Assembly: GCF_000275845.1 (NCBI RefSeq)
Contig: NW_006766917.1
Span: 246,887 to 310,886, forward strand
Reading direction: 5' to 3'
Source of the DNA: Dichomitus squalens LYAD-421 SS1
Taxonomy: Eukaryota; Basidiomycota; Agaricomycetes; Polyporales; Polyporaceae
DNA length: 64,000 bases
The notes beneath the pieces were generated by a model. It did not search any database, was not told the DNA's origin, and saw nothing but the letters and a program-made list of their open reading frames with translations. This document shows, one piece after another, positions 1 to 11,557 of the stretch. A program made the translations under genes and the position numbers. Each line of letters opens with the position of its first letter. Within the stretch, counting starts at the first letter, position 1.

Positions 1-604
1 CGCGACCTCGCCATTCTACGACCGCAGTCACGGCGCGACCTCGCCGACGTACTCACCGACGTCGCCTGCGCTGAACCTCACGTCGCCTGGGTACTCGCCA
101 ACGAGCCCGCGCTACTCCCCGACCTCTCCCTCCTTCTCCCCTACCTCGCCCCGCTACAGCCCCCAGTCCCCGTCCTTCAGCCCTACCTCTCCTCGCTACT
201 CGCCTACGAGCCCCTCGTTCTCGCCTGCTTCTCCGCGATACTCACCGACTTGTAAGTGCTCGGCTTACCCTGACATACCTGTCCGATCTAACCCTTCTGC
301 ATATCAGCTCCCGCACAGATGTCGCCCACGTCGCCCAAATACTCACCTACCTCCCCAACCTCGCCGGCGTCACCGAGATATTGTAAGCAGCACTCGTCGT
401 TCTACGTACATAATGCATGATCCCTGACCATGATTCGCAGCACCCACTTCCCCTGCCTACTCCCCCACCTCCCCCGCATATTCCCCCGCGTCGCCTGCTT
501 ACAGCCCGACGTCGCCGCAATGGTCGCCGTCCAGCCCAGCGCAGAATCAGAATGGAACGACGAACCGCGGACACTCGTACAGCACGTCGCCGTCTTGGGA
601 TTGA
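1..604 (+). CDS. RPB1: RNA polymerase II largest subunit RPB1, C-terminal domain (5' part outside window)
   Basis: Only the 3' end is present. It encodes the CTD, the tail of Pol II whose heptads are phosphorylated to recruit capping, splicing and termination factors. Three exons are readable: 1-251, 308-382 and 441-604, with introns 252-307 and 383-440 (GT...AG). Joined, they give about 17-18 heptads, many of them exact YSPTSP, then a non-repetitive tail ending STSPSWD before TGA at 602-604. In exon 1 the heptads alternate, first position Tyr then Phe and last position Ser then Arg, as [14 protein letters not shown]. No other protein family has this repeat, so the call is secure; the catalytic body lies upstream of base 1. 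Confidence 0.97.
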
Positions 605-1141
605 AACTCAGTATATATAGTACACGCCACAGGGATTCTTGACCTTAGTCGAACTTCATCGTGATCTAGCTCTCTCACAACGCAAACCATGTAGATTAAT
701 TGACTCCATCAGTACTACAGTATTATAACGTCTCGCCAGTGCCCATGTTTATTGATAGCTGTTGCATGTTTGAATGACAGCTGTTGTGGGTATACTGGAC
801 TGTTGGTGTGCGTCTGCAGCTTGAGAAGAAGTCGTTTCTGGGTGACTGTACGCCTATATCAATGCCACTCGGATAGCGATCAGATGGGGAAGTTGAGGAT
901 GAACACGAGTGAACGTTGGACGCTGGTGAACGCGGTGAGAACTGGGCCGCATGCGCAGCTGGAGAGACGGTGGCGGAGAGTTACCGTAAGAGGCAAGAGC
1001 GCGCTCGCCCTGGCTAGGGATTGCGCAGACAGGCCACCTCTTCGTCATTCACCGTCCACGTCCATTTCGGCCACTACCTCGACGTTGCCTGGCAGCGTCC
1101 TCTCTCTATTTGCTGGACCTGCCGGATAAGGTTTCGCAAGA
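605..1141. other. intergenic, RPB1 3' end to VPS35 promoter
   Basis: 537 bp between two genes on the same strand. It must hold the RPB1 3' UTR and the VPS35 promoter. I see no RNA gene, repeat or convincing coding frame; a TATATATAG stretch just after the RPB1 stop (about 609-617) is the only notable motif. Confidence 0.5.
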
Positions 1142-4100
1142 ATGTCCGTGTCCGGACCAACCATAGCACCTGTGGAGGAGGGCAAGTTGCTCAGTGAATC
1201 CCTGAGTACCGTGAAGATTCAAGTCCAACAGATGAAGCGGCATCTGGTATGTACGCGTCTTATGTACGACTTACTCTGTATCTCATCCTGCATGACGTAC
1301 TGTAGGAACTCGACCAGCTAATGGACGCGCTCAAGAGCGCGAGCTTGATGCTGGCCGAGCTTCGCACATCCTCGCTCTCGCCCAAACAATACTATGAGCT
1401 TTGTACGTCATTACTCCCTCTTCGCGTTCTTGTCGCAAGCTCACGAACTCCATAAGATATGGCTGTCTTCGATGCCCTTCGTCACTTATCCAACTATCTA
1501 TATGACGCACACGTCCAAAACCGACACCACCTCGCCGATCTCTACGAACTTGTACAATATGCCGGAAACATTGTCCCCCGTCTGTACCTCATGATCACTG
1601 TCGGTTCCGTGTACATGTCTATTCCCGACGCACCCGTGAAGGAGGTCATGAAGGACATGCTGGAGATGTCTCGCGGAGTGCTGCATCCCATCAGAGGGTT
1701 GTTCCTGCGCCATTACCTTAGCGGTCAGACGAGGGATCACCTACCTATCGGGGATGATGCTGGGTGCGTACTTTACTCTTCATGCTCGGCTCACTGTACC
1801 GACAAGCACTTCGCGTGCAGTCCCAAGGGCAACCTCCAGGACTCTATTAACTTCGTGCTCACCAACTTCATCGAGATGAACAAGCTATGGGTACGACTTC
1901 AGCACCAAGGCCATTCAAGAGATCGCGAGAAGAGGGAAATGGAGCGTAAGGAGCTGCGCATCCTCGTCGGCACGAACCTCGTCCGCCTGAGCCAGTTAGA
2001 AGGCGTTGACCTCGACATGTATCAGAAGATAATACTTCCTAGCATCCTGCAGCAAATTGTCGTTTGCAAGGACGTTATTGCGCAAGAGTACCTCATGGAG
2101 GTCGTTATCCAAGTACGTCGTCGTCTTGAGGCACCCAATCTGGCGCATTGTCCCAACGCGCGTATGCTACCAGGTCTTCATCGACGAGTTCCACCTCTAC
2201 ACCCTCGGTCCCTTCCTCTCCGCCACCGCACAACTACACCCCAAGGTCAATATCAAGCAGATTGTCATCGCGCTGATCGACCGACTGGCCGCATACGCAG
2301 CGCGTGAGGCGGAGAACGAGGATCCCGAAGAGACGAAAAGGCAGGAGGAGGCCGCGGCCCGTCGTCTGGCCGAGAAGGTCAAGCAAGCGCGAGGCCTGCG
2401 ACATAACGACGAGGGCGTATCGTCCCCCGTAAGCGAATCGGCACCGACGCTTAACAACGAGTGGGGTTCGCCGCCCACGAGCCCTGTAGCCGCCGAAAAG
2501 TCTCAAGAGGCGACGTCTCCCGTTGTGAATGGCAACGGTACTGCTGAAGGTGGTGAGGAGGAGAAGGGGGGGAAGGATGGGAAGGGCAAGGAGAAGGAGA
2601 AGTTGGAGCCGGAGCCGGAGCAGGTCAAGAAGTTCAGAGGTGTTCCGGAGAACGTGAAGCTGTTCGAGGTATTCTGGCATCAAGTGGTAGAGCTTATCAA
2701 AGTGAGTGATTTGTCCGTGAGCACCTCATTTAGTTGCTCATGTTATGCTCGTATAGGCTCGTCCGGACCTCTCAATACAGGATATAACCGCCCTTTTGGT
2801 TTCGCTAACAAACCTGTCACTAAGCTGTTATCCGGATCGACTCGAATATGTGGATCAGATTCTCGGATTTGCGGCAGAGAAAATCACGGAGTTCAAAGAC
2901 AGGTAAGCACATGAATTCTCATCAAAGGCGTTGCTGAAGAGGAAGAATCACAGCCCTGACCTGCACCATCCGCAAACGACTGCTAACCTTTCCGCACTGC
3001 TCAATGCGCCCATCAACTCCTACCAATCAGTCCTCACCCTCCTCGCACTACAGCAGTATACTGCGCTCCTCACACAGCAGCCGTACTCAACACGACGTAC
3101 ACTCGCCCATTCCCTCGTCTCCTCTGTTCTAAAGAACGAGACCGTCATTGAGACGCCTGAGGATGTCAATGGCATCCTTGAGCTGTGTCACGTTCTCATC
3201 CGTGATCAGCAAGATGCTGCGACTGGTCCCATGCACGCTCAGCAATTGGGCGGGAAGGACCCCCGGAGAGGACCCTATTACAACGAGCGGGAGGAACTGG
3301 CTGAGGAGCAGGGTTGGGTTGCGCGCATGATCCACCTCTTTCGGTCAGAAAACCTGGATGTCCAGTTCGAGGTGCGTGAGCTACAGTATTCATCAGGAAA
3401 CACAACTCATTTCTCGGCAGGTCCTGCAAACGGCAAGGCGACACTTCGAGACCGGCGGCGACCGAATGCGCTACACTTATCCTGCACTCATCACATCTGC
3501 GATCAAGCTGTGCAGAAGATACAAGAACCGCGAGCACCTCGAGGACGACTGGCAGTCCAAAGTGTCCACGATCCTCAAGTTCGTCCGCCAACTCAACTCG
3601 ATTCTCTCCTCCAACGTCGAAGCGCCCACAATCGCGCTTCGTCTTTTCCTCCTTGCCGCACAGGTCGCCGACGAGTGCGGGTTCGAGAACCTTACGTACG
3701 ACATGTATGTCGACGCATTCACCGTGTACGAGGATAGCATCTCGGAGAGCCGCGCACAGCTCCAGGCGATCACCCTCATTATTGGCACGCTACAGGGCGC
3801 GCGAGTGTTCAGCGAGGACAACTACGACACGCTAATCACGAAGGCTGCACTGCACGGTGCGAAGCTACTCAAGAAGCCTCACCAGGCGAGCGCGGTGAAT
3901 TTGGCGAGTCATCTGTGGTGGCAGGAGGTACCCCCTGAGGAGGAACCGGCTGAAGCGGAAAAAGAGGGCGAGAAGCAGAACGGGACGAAGGAAGAGGGAG
4001 AGAAGAAGGCGGTGAGTGTTCGTTTTGACAAGCTCGGCTTGGATGATCTTTTGACAGGGCGGGTCATTTTAGTATCCTCTGCAAGATAGCAAGCGCGTCC

Positions 4101-4574
4101 TGGAGTGCCTCCAGAAGGCGCTTCGGATCGCGAACTCTGCCACTGAGGAGATCATCACTATTCAGCTGTACTGCGATACGCTCGACCAGTACTTGTACTA
4201 CCTCGACCGGGGTGCACCAGCGGTGAGCATCGTCCATCTCTCAATGTTATCTTTCAATGGTACTTATGTCGCCCACTCGACTTCTCCAGGTCACGCCAAA
4301 GTTCGTTAACAGCCTTGTCGAGCTCATCACGTCCTCAATCGACAACATCGCGTCACCGGACGTGCACCCCGCCCAGCGCGCCCCGCCTGGGCTGCTCGAA
4401 GGCGTGCAGACCCCGGAAATGATCACGCGTCACTTCCGCAACACGCTCCTGTACATACTGACGAAGAAAGCAGCTGCGGAAGCCCCGGGCGCCACCCCTG
4501 GTGCGGCGGAGTCAAGATGGGACGACGTCGACATCGTCGGGGCGCTGCTCAAGATGGGCATCCCGACTCGGTGA
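1142..4574 (+). CDS. VPS35: Retromer subunit VPS35
   Basis: VPS35 is the alpha-solenoid scaffold of the retromer cargo-selective complex (with VPS26 and VPS29), which retrieves sorting receptors from endosomes to the Golgi. The start ATG at 1142 opens [20 protein letters not shown], followed by the family's LxxQLMDALKxASxMLxEL block. Exons 1142-1246, 1306-1402 and one from 1457 are clear; further introns follow near 1765, 2113, 2701, 2902, 3372, 4012 and 4222. The signature PRLYLM is at about residues 107-112. The middle holds [20 protein letters not shown] and [21 protein letters not shown] Glu/Lys/Pro-rich low-complexity insert (about 2320-2640) is longer than in animals. The gene ends with stop TGA at 4572-4574. 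Tail-to-tail with BCP1. Confidence 0.95.
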
Positions 4575-4888
4575 GGGTCGAACGTCTTTGTAGGAGCAGG
4601 GCCGCGAATATGTAGTGCTGCGCGAAACGTACCGAACTCAGCGCTATGTACTGGGCGGAGGCGAGAGTCGAGGGAAGGGATGGGATGGACTCGGCTGGTT
4701 CCTCATGCGATTTATTCACCTTGTTGTCTGTTGTGGTTCCGTAGATACCTTTACGACCTTCATATGTATAATGCATTTGTTACTGCTCTCCTATTCGGGT
4801 TCTCTTCATCTGGATAGACTCTGACCTTGCAGACAATCGAGGAAGAGTAAGGTGTACAACATATATAACAGTGTACAGACGAGACATG
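4575..4888. other. intergenic, convergent 3' ends of VPS35 and BCP1
   Basis: 314 bp shared by two converging genes. Nothing else is recognisable; it should contain both polyadenylation regions. Confidence 0.5.
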
Positions 4889-6008
4889 CTATGAGGGTTG
4901 GGGGTACGCTTCTGCGAGTGTAGCTGCGAGGTCGCGGAGGCGCGTGGCGGGGACAAGCGCCATCCGGCCTCCTATGTCAAGGCCGAACGAGTCGGCATCC
5001 CTTGGTTGGGAATGCGTAAAGGTGTAATCCAGCGTATGCGTGGCGAACTGTGTGTACGAGGGATCAGACATATATCTTCGGAGACGTGTAAAGACGTAGC
5101 GTACCCTGCGGATATAGTTGTCCTCGGGGTGGAATGGATACACCCCCGCTGCAGGTGGAGGATTGGATTGTTTCTGTCGTTTCGTTGGCGGGGCGGAGGC
5201 TTGGAGCTCTGCCGCTTCTTCGGCTGTGAGGCGGTAGATGCGAGAGATGATGAGGAGATGCTTGAAGTCGTACGGCTCGTTCTATACATATCCGTATGAG
5301 TGTATCAGTACGCATAGTGCGGACGAAAGATGACAATTTATGGGGATCACACGAAGAAATGTAGAGACATACGTCGTCGAGAGCCCATTGGATTTCGTCT
5401 GCGAGCATCCGGTACATGTGCGGCATGATTTGCACGGGCATGTTGATGAGACGCTCCGAGAAGATGAAACCGACGTGGTCAGAAGACGCCAAGCCAGTCA
5501 GCCCTAGTAGCGTTTGAAGCTTGGAGTGGAGGACGGGGTCCGCTGACGATTTTTCGAGGATGTACGCGATGAGCGCTTTTATGGATGGCCGGTCCTGCGC
5601 CAGAGTCTATGAACCAGCTATTCATAAAGGGGCTATAGGTGCGTGGGTACATACCTTGTGTACGTTGAGATTCAACACGGTCAAGAACGCATACGGATCG
5701 CTCTCCTTCCCATCGCATTTTACGGTTGTGCCGACAAGAGGCTGGGAAAGGATGAGATCGGCAAGGTCGTGTAGAGGGAGGTCCTGAGCGTCGGCGTTGA
5801 AGAGCTGAGTGAGAAGACGCTTGGTTGCTAGATAATCGATGTCCGCGTTCGGGTCGAAGAACTCGAAGTCGACATCGACGAGACTCTACTGGCGGGCCGA
5901 GAGATGAGGTACTTGGGTGCATCTCCGGAGACGGACTAGACATACCCGTTCCGAATCAGACTCGTTGTCCGAGGATGCCCTTTCTGCTTGCTGCTTTCTC
6001 TTTGCCAT
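4889..6008 (-). CDS. BCP1: Bcp1/BCCIP family protein
   Basis: BCP1 (BCCIP in animals) is an essential nuclear factor; in yeast it is a chaperone of ribosomal protein Rpl23 and supports nuclear export of Mss4. The start at 6008 gives an acidic, basic-headed N terminus (MAKRKQQAERASSDNESDSE), a short intron, then the family's hallmark VDVDFEFFDPNADIDYLATK, the DLADLILSQPLVGTTVK block and the ESDPYAFLTVLNLN block. The last exon carries FHPEDNYI and ends at 4889. Several small introns interrupt the frame. Length fits the roughly 280-residue family. It is head-to-head with the F-box gene, the 589 bp between them being mostly occupied by an inverted-repeat element. Confidence 0.88.
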
Positions 6009-6213
6009 GATGTTGTCTGTAACGAGGACGGCTGTTGCCTGAATCTGGAGCGTTGGTGCAAATCGAGCGGAGGAACAGGATGTTTGGGATAAGCGCCTGT
6101 GTCTGATCTTCGAATCTTCTTGTCCTGATCAGGCAAAAGCTGAATATCGAATAGCCGTCGCTAGCAGCCGCACCTCTCAAGACCCATCAACAAATTCATA
6201 CTGCCCTCTGAAG

Positions 6214-6583
6214 AGGGCCGCTCAATTCTTGAGGACGCAGGACGCAGGACGCACTCAGAGCACAACTGATGGATGTGATGGGCTAGCCGAACCTGCCGCA
6301 TATGGCAAGGTACCAACCTCATCTCTTGTGCCCGTTGTTTTCCAAGGGGTCTGTCGTGTCCCAAACCTAACAGAAAAATATGAATCGCGAGTATGTTGAA
6401 GACGAAGGCTTTCCGCGTCGATTGACATTATCCTTGAGGCACTTTGTGAGGGGGGATGAGTGTTATCGTCGCTCGAGGGGTTTCGAAGGCGAGCTCGTCG
6501 GCTAGTCTCGCTTAGCCCATCACCTCCATCAATGGCCTCTGAACGCGTCCTGCGTCCTGCGTCCTCAAGAATTGAGCGGCCCT
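6214..6583. mobile_element. MITE-like or foldback element with long terminal inverted repeats
   Basis: Bases 6215-6252 and 6545-6582 are a perfect 38 bp inverted repeat beginning GGGCCGCTCAATTCTTGAGG and including the trimer GACGCAG-GACGCAG-GACGC. The similarity continues inward with a few mismatches and gaps (left arm to about 6290, right arm from about 6508; both contain TGATGG and GTGATGGGCTA), giving arms of about 77 bp around a 215 bp non-coding core. Total length is 370 bp. I find no transposase frame and no clean target-site duplication. It sits 15 bp before the F-box gene's ATG and fills most of the promoter shared with BCP1. It fits a non-autonomous DNA transposon; a local inverted duplication is the alternative. 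Confidence 0.6.
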
Positions 6584-6597
6584 AAGACCGATGTTCT

Positions 6598-7799
6598 ATG
6601 GACAACAACGCGAACTGCCTGCATCTCTCGTCTTTGGTTTCATCTACCCTGCAGTTCCCAGTGCTTCCATGGGAGGTCATTGAGAGTGTCATCGATCTCT
6701 GTTCCGGCGACAAGGCCACACTGCGCGCTTTCGCTCTTACCTGCAGCCAGCTCCATCCTCGTAGTCTCTTCATTCTCTTCACTGATGTCGACATACAGAG
6801 CCCGAATCAGCTCATTCATTTCTACGATGCTGTCCAAGCTCAGCCGCACCTCCGGCCTATCGTGCAATCTCTGTCGTTTCCGTGGGACGATTTCTCTCCA
6901 TTCCCACTGCTGTCCATTCTCCCCGGTCTCCGTCATGTCACATTCGATAGGAATTCTTTGGTCAGAATAGACGATACCCAACTCAGCCACCCCACTCCCC
7001 TCTGCGGCAGGCAATTCGCGACTAGCCTTCGGAGCCTAACGGTTCGCGGGGCGTGGTTCCAAACGCGAACCACCTTCATTCGCCTCCTCTCAGCCTTCCC
7101 GAACATCGAAAACCTTACCTGCGAGCGTCTGTCAATCGATGCACATGCTCCCCTGGTGTCAGGTAAATTATCTTGTCGACTGCAACTGCAAACGCTGAAT
7201 GTGAGCATTTTCATGATCGTTCGTGTAATCTGATCGTAACTCTCTGAGTTTCCTTTCAGATACTTCGATGTGAGGACGAACGCGTTGCAGAGCTCCTGTT
7301 TCAGATAGCTCAACTGGAGATCGTTGATCCCCTTGCGATTCCGGAACGTTTTCGTTCGTAATTCATTCCGTCTCCTAGTCAATCCACCGTGACATACCTC
7401 ATTGATTTGGATCAGAATCATTATCTATGTCGCCTCCGCAATCAGGCGAGAATCGCCAGACTTCCTTAACATGGTGGATACGAGCCGTGACCAGGGACCT
7501 CCAACATGCCATCCAAGTCTTACGTGGGACAAAACAAACAGCGATGAGAGATGTCACTCTGGTCCTCTGGCATTCCAAGGTTTGGAATCTGTACAACGAA
7601 TGCCGTCGACCTGCCAACCTGGAGCTCTGCGCCACATTGGAGGAGGTTCTGCTCAGATTTCCCTCCCATCGCGTACTATTGACAGTACTTGGAGGATCAG
7701 TTTTGAATGTCCGGAAGACGATCTGCTGGCCGGACGAGATCTGCAGGTGCTTCCGTCCACTGCGCGAGAAATGGGCATTGACCGCAGACGTCAGATACA
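6598..7799 (+). CDS. F-box-like domain protein (possibly the N-terminal part of a fusion with the next feature)
   Basis: F-box proteins dock substrates on SCF ubiquitin ligases. From ATG 6598 the frame reads LPWEVIESVIDLCSGDKATL and ALTCSQLHPRSLFILFTDVD, the pattern of the many F-box-like proteins of Agaricomycetes, followed by leucine-rich, LRR-like sequence (SLRSLTVRGA, FPNIENLTCE). An intron at about 7201-7259 leads into ILRCEDERVAELLFQIAQLE. The following exon is uncertain: the best coding frame restarts near 7427 (SHRVLLTVLGGSVLNVRK, the usual C-terminal style of these proteins), and joining it requires either a non-standard donor near 7355 or a frameshift. The frame then reaches a good donor (ACA|GTGAGT) at 7800. 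The substrate is unknown. Confidence 0.6.
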
Positions 7800-7847
7800 G
7801 TGAGTCTCATCCACCCGCAGCGATTCTGAGTTGGATGTTGACTTGAG

Positions 7848-8872
7848 TAGCTGGTAAACCTGGGCATGACTCGAGGGCTACCGCCCTTGTCGTCTCCTCC
7901 GATGGGCGGTGGGTAGCGACAGCGTCCCGGGATTCAACCATTATCCTTTGGGATGCCCGAGATACAAATATCTCGCAAGAGTGGTTTTCCCATGACCCAG
8001 GGGTCTGGTATCTTGCATTCTCACCAGACAGCCGATACCTCGCGTCCGTAGGTGTAGATGGGAAGGTGATCATCTGGGACATCAGCCGCAGCTCACACCA
8101 AGTCACCGTTCTCGAAGGTTACACCACCCCCCTCAGAGGCTGCTCGTGGTCCGAGAGTGGTGCTTACATCGCAGCTCTAGACAACGATGGCACTATACGA
8201 CTCTGGGATGGCCGAACATTACAACCACTACCCCTTGACGGCGCCAACAAAAGACAGGAAGACATGCTCTTATTCTCTCCTGATGGCCACTGGCTTTTTG
8301 CCCACAATCTGGACAGCTCTGGCATTTGGGATGTTGCATCTGGCACATACCTCGCCCTCCAGCGAGGCGGGCCCGATCATCCCTGCAGCGCTGCATTCAG
8401 TCGCTCGAGTACACGCGTCGCTGTTGGATACTATCGTGGGAGCATCCACGTTTGGGATATAGCGGCTAGACGGGAGCCTCTGCTCTTAGAGGCGCATGAA
8501 TCTTTCGTTCATGATGTGGTGTTTTCCCCCGATGGTCGGCTACTCCTGTCGGCGTCATGGGACAAGACGATGAAGATATCGGATGCACGCACAGGTGCCG
8601 TGGTCCGGTCGCTTGACGGACACAAGGGTCGGGTGCACAAGGCGTGCTTCTCCCCGTGCGGGAGGTACATCGCCTCTGCATCTGTTGACAAGACGGTGAG
8701 GGTGTGGAGGACGGGCGATGGATCGTGTTTGGCGACCCTTTCCGACCACGGTGAGGCGGTCTGGGAAGTCGCGTTCACCCCTGATGGGACGATGTTGTGG
8801 TCTGCAGCAGACAATGGGACAGTTTGGGGTCGCCGTGTACAGGATATCGTTCCAGATGATTTTGAACTGTAG
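7848..8872 (+). CDS. WD40-repeat beta-propeller protein (7-8 repeats)
   Basis: The frame carries seven or eight WD40 repeats, each ending in a WD-like dipeptide: STIILWD, GKVIIWD, GTIRLWD, SSGIWD, GSIHVWD, DKTMKISD, DKTVRVW and a degenerate last blade ending at TAG 8872. Such propellers are protein-interaction platforms; this set resembles the HET-E/NWD-type repeats that have expanded in mushrooms. No ATG precedes repeat one in this frame: a TGA lies just upstream of 7848. An upstream exon is therefore required, and the exon ending at 7799 joins in phase across a 48 bp intron (7800-7847). This makes an F-box-WD40 fusion the simplest model. A separate gene starting in an unseen short exon is the alternative. 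Confidence 0.75.
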
Positions 8873-9457
8873 ATATTGTATGCTGATGGTCCTTGCTCCG
8901 TTGCGCATCCCATGTCTACATCAGAATGTATGTATGTTGACCGCCAGTGGAGCCTCGATCTCGCCGCTCGCAGCGCGGCGACCCTGAACACCCCCTCGAT
9001 GTCATACTAAAGCACTCGAGGACAATCGAGGAGCACAACGTACAGAGCGTTTTTGCGAACGACTAGGAGGTGCAGGAATTTTCTTGCTATTTGCGCTTCA
9101 GCCTACAAGCTGGCCGGCCAGGGCTGCCACTTGTAGGGGTGTCCGAGGTTTGAACAATGCAGAGGACTACACATGCTGGCGTCAAGGTGGTATCGACAGG
9201 TATAACGTTTCAAGTCGAATCAAGCAGTGAGTAACTGGCGGTCCCGTGTATTGCTGATGATCATTGTCATGTTCTGTAGCTCACGGCGGTACTTGAACCG
9301 CGGCCCGTATTCGCCAGCGCTTCTTTCATGACGCAAGTACATACTAATAGCGCGGTCACGGTCGCATATAACGCGACTACGGGCTACAGCTTCCTGCGCC
9401 GTGTCTTCTTGACAGCCATTATCTGTCTGCCTACACCTGCCCTTCTGGTCACTTAGA
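8873..9457. other. intergenic, WD40 gene to epoxide hydrolase
   Basis: 585 bp with no supported gene. It includes a 12 bp palindrome, CTGGCCGGCCAG, at about 9110-9121 flanked by TACAAG and CTTGTA, which could fold as a small hairpin. The right half must serve as promoter for the epoxide hydrolase. Confidence 0.4.
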
Positions 9458-11083
9458 ATGGCGACAACAGAGACTCCTTTCCTGCTTTCTGTGCCTGAAG
9501 TGGACATCGAACTATTGCGTCAAAAGCTCGAGACAACCCGCTTCCCTGACGAACTGGAGGATGCAGGCTGGAATTATGGAGTACCACTCGCACACGTCAA
9601 ACGGCTCGTGGCCCGCTGGAAGGACGAGTTCGATTGGCGCAAATCTGAAGCCGAGATCAACAAAATTCCGCAATACACCCGCGACATTGACGTAGAAGGA
9701 TTCGGCACCTTGAATATCCACTACGTACACCAGCGCAGTCGGCTCGACAGCGCCATCCCGCTCTTGTTCATCCATGGCTGTGAGTTCTCGCATATTGCAT
9801 AGTCTATAGCTCAGCTTCCGGCGCGCTGACGAATTAGTGTCTAGGGCCTGGGCACTTTTTGGAGGTCAGAAGGATACTCCCGTTGTTGACATCCGACACT
9901 CCGGATCAGCCCAGTTTCCACGTCGTCGCCCTAAGTCTTCCTGGTTTCGGGTTCTCTGAGGCCCCGACGAAGCAAGGGTTTGCTGCGCGCCAGTATGCTG
10001 AGGTACGAGCATGTTCGCATGAAGTAGTCTGTCTGTTGCCCTCACACACAGTCGCCTCGTCCAGGTGGCAAACAAGCTCATGATCAGCCTCGGTTACAAC
10101 GAATACGGTACGCCTGAGCTCCCGCCCATAGCTCCTGCTATACTCAGTACGTTGCACATCCAGTTGTCCAAGGAGGAGATTGGGGCCATTACGTCAGTCG
10201 CGCACATACGATTACAATGTGAAACTTATCTTAACCTCTCAAGATCGCTGGCTACTTAGCTACCTTCTACGCCCACACTCACGTCAAAGACTGGCTCTCT
10301 AACTACACAAAGTACCGTGTCCGTTCCATGCATTCCTACGGCTTCAACTCATGGTCTCTGTAATCAGCGCACAGCCGCCTTCTTTTGGGACGTTCCCTTG
10401 GCTCTACCTCACGCACCTGATTACTCCATACACCGCGCGAGAGAAGCGAGGTCTACAACTTACTGCAGGTTTCAGACAGCAGGGCAGCGGCTACTCTCAC
10501 GAACAGGCTACGCGGCCACAGACCATTGGCTACTCCCTTGCTGACTCGCCTGTTGGTCTCCTGGCGTGGATTTACGAGAAACTAGTTACGTGGACCGACG
10601 CTTACCCTTGGGAGGATGATGAAGGTGTGTCTCGACGGTCATAGCTCTGTCGAAGGGCACTTAAATAGTTTCGCACAAGTCCTCGAATGGGTATCTATTT
10701 ATTGGTTCTCCCGTGCCGGGCCTGCGGCCTCCGTCAGAATATACAAGGAGATGACTGACGGCTTCAGACGGCCGGCCGTGGTGGGCGTTCAGTGGACGTC
10801 TATTCCTTTCGGGTATTCGGCCTTCCCGAAGGAGCTGAACCAGGTCCCGAGAAAGTTAGATCACATATTTAGGTCGGCTTGCTGATCTGAAAAGCAAAAG
10901 CTGATGTTCTGTGGCAGGTGGCTTCAAACCCTGGGCAATCTGGTGTTCGAGTCGGTCCACTCGCATGGAGGGCACTTTGCGGCGCACGAGGAGCCCGAGG
11001 AGCTTGTGAGGGATATCAGGAACATGTTTGGGAAGGGAAGGCCTGCGGCTGGAGTAGTTCCAGGAAAGAACGGTTATGCGTGA
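9458..11083 (+). CDS. Epoxide hydrolase (alpha/beta hydrolase with EHN domain)
   Basis: Microsomal-type epoxide hydrolases open epoxides to diols. The N-terminal EHN lid is clear ([28 protein letters not shown]), then the HGWPG oxyanion motif split by the first intron (9780-9844), the nucleophile motif VQGGDWGHY around 10165-10191, and the C-terminal catalytic His in [20 protein letters not shown]. The family's closing GVVPGKNGY is intact; stop TGA 11081-11083. At least six introns are needed, all GT-AG; without splicing the nucleophile Asp is out of frame. In fungi such enzymes detoxify xenobiotic or lignin-derived epoxides; the natural substrate here is not deducible. All catalytic elements appear intact. 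Confidence 0.9.
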
Positions 11084-11557
11084 ATGCTTGTAGCGGGTTA
11101 CGCACATTACGCAGCGTGTTCGGAACATCCATTTTGTGCTACATAGATTGAAAGGCTATGGCTTCTGCGCTTGCCACGCTGACCGCAAAGACCATTGATG
11201 CAATGAGTAACAGAACATAATATATGGCGTGGACTTGCTACCGTACATGAACTTGAGGACCTCGACGTCATCGCAAGGCTGTAGATCACAAGCGCGGGCA
11301 GTTGCCACGAGGCGTGCTTACAACTGCGGTAGAGCTTGCAGCTGTCGTGCTCTATGCACAGTATCGTCGGAAAGGTGTACCATTGACGGAGCGGGTTGTC
11401 ATCGTTGCTTAGCAAGCTACATACTCATGTGGGGTATATCGGTGCGGTTATTGAGATAGGTGTGGATCAAGGTGGGAATAGGAGGCGGGAGCGTTTGGGA
11501 CCAGGCTTGCCGGGAGAACATCACTCGCCTTCCCCATCGACGTCGTGGTCGCCCGCC
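11084..11557. other. intergenic, epoxide hydrolase to FAD oxidoreductase
   Basis: 474 bp between co-directional genes. I see no gene, repeat or RNA here; it should hold one 3' UTR and one promoter. Confidence 0.4.
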
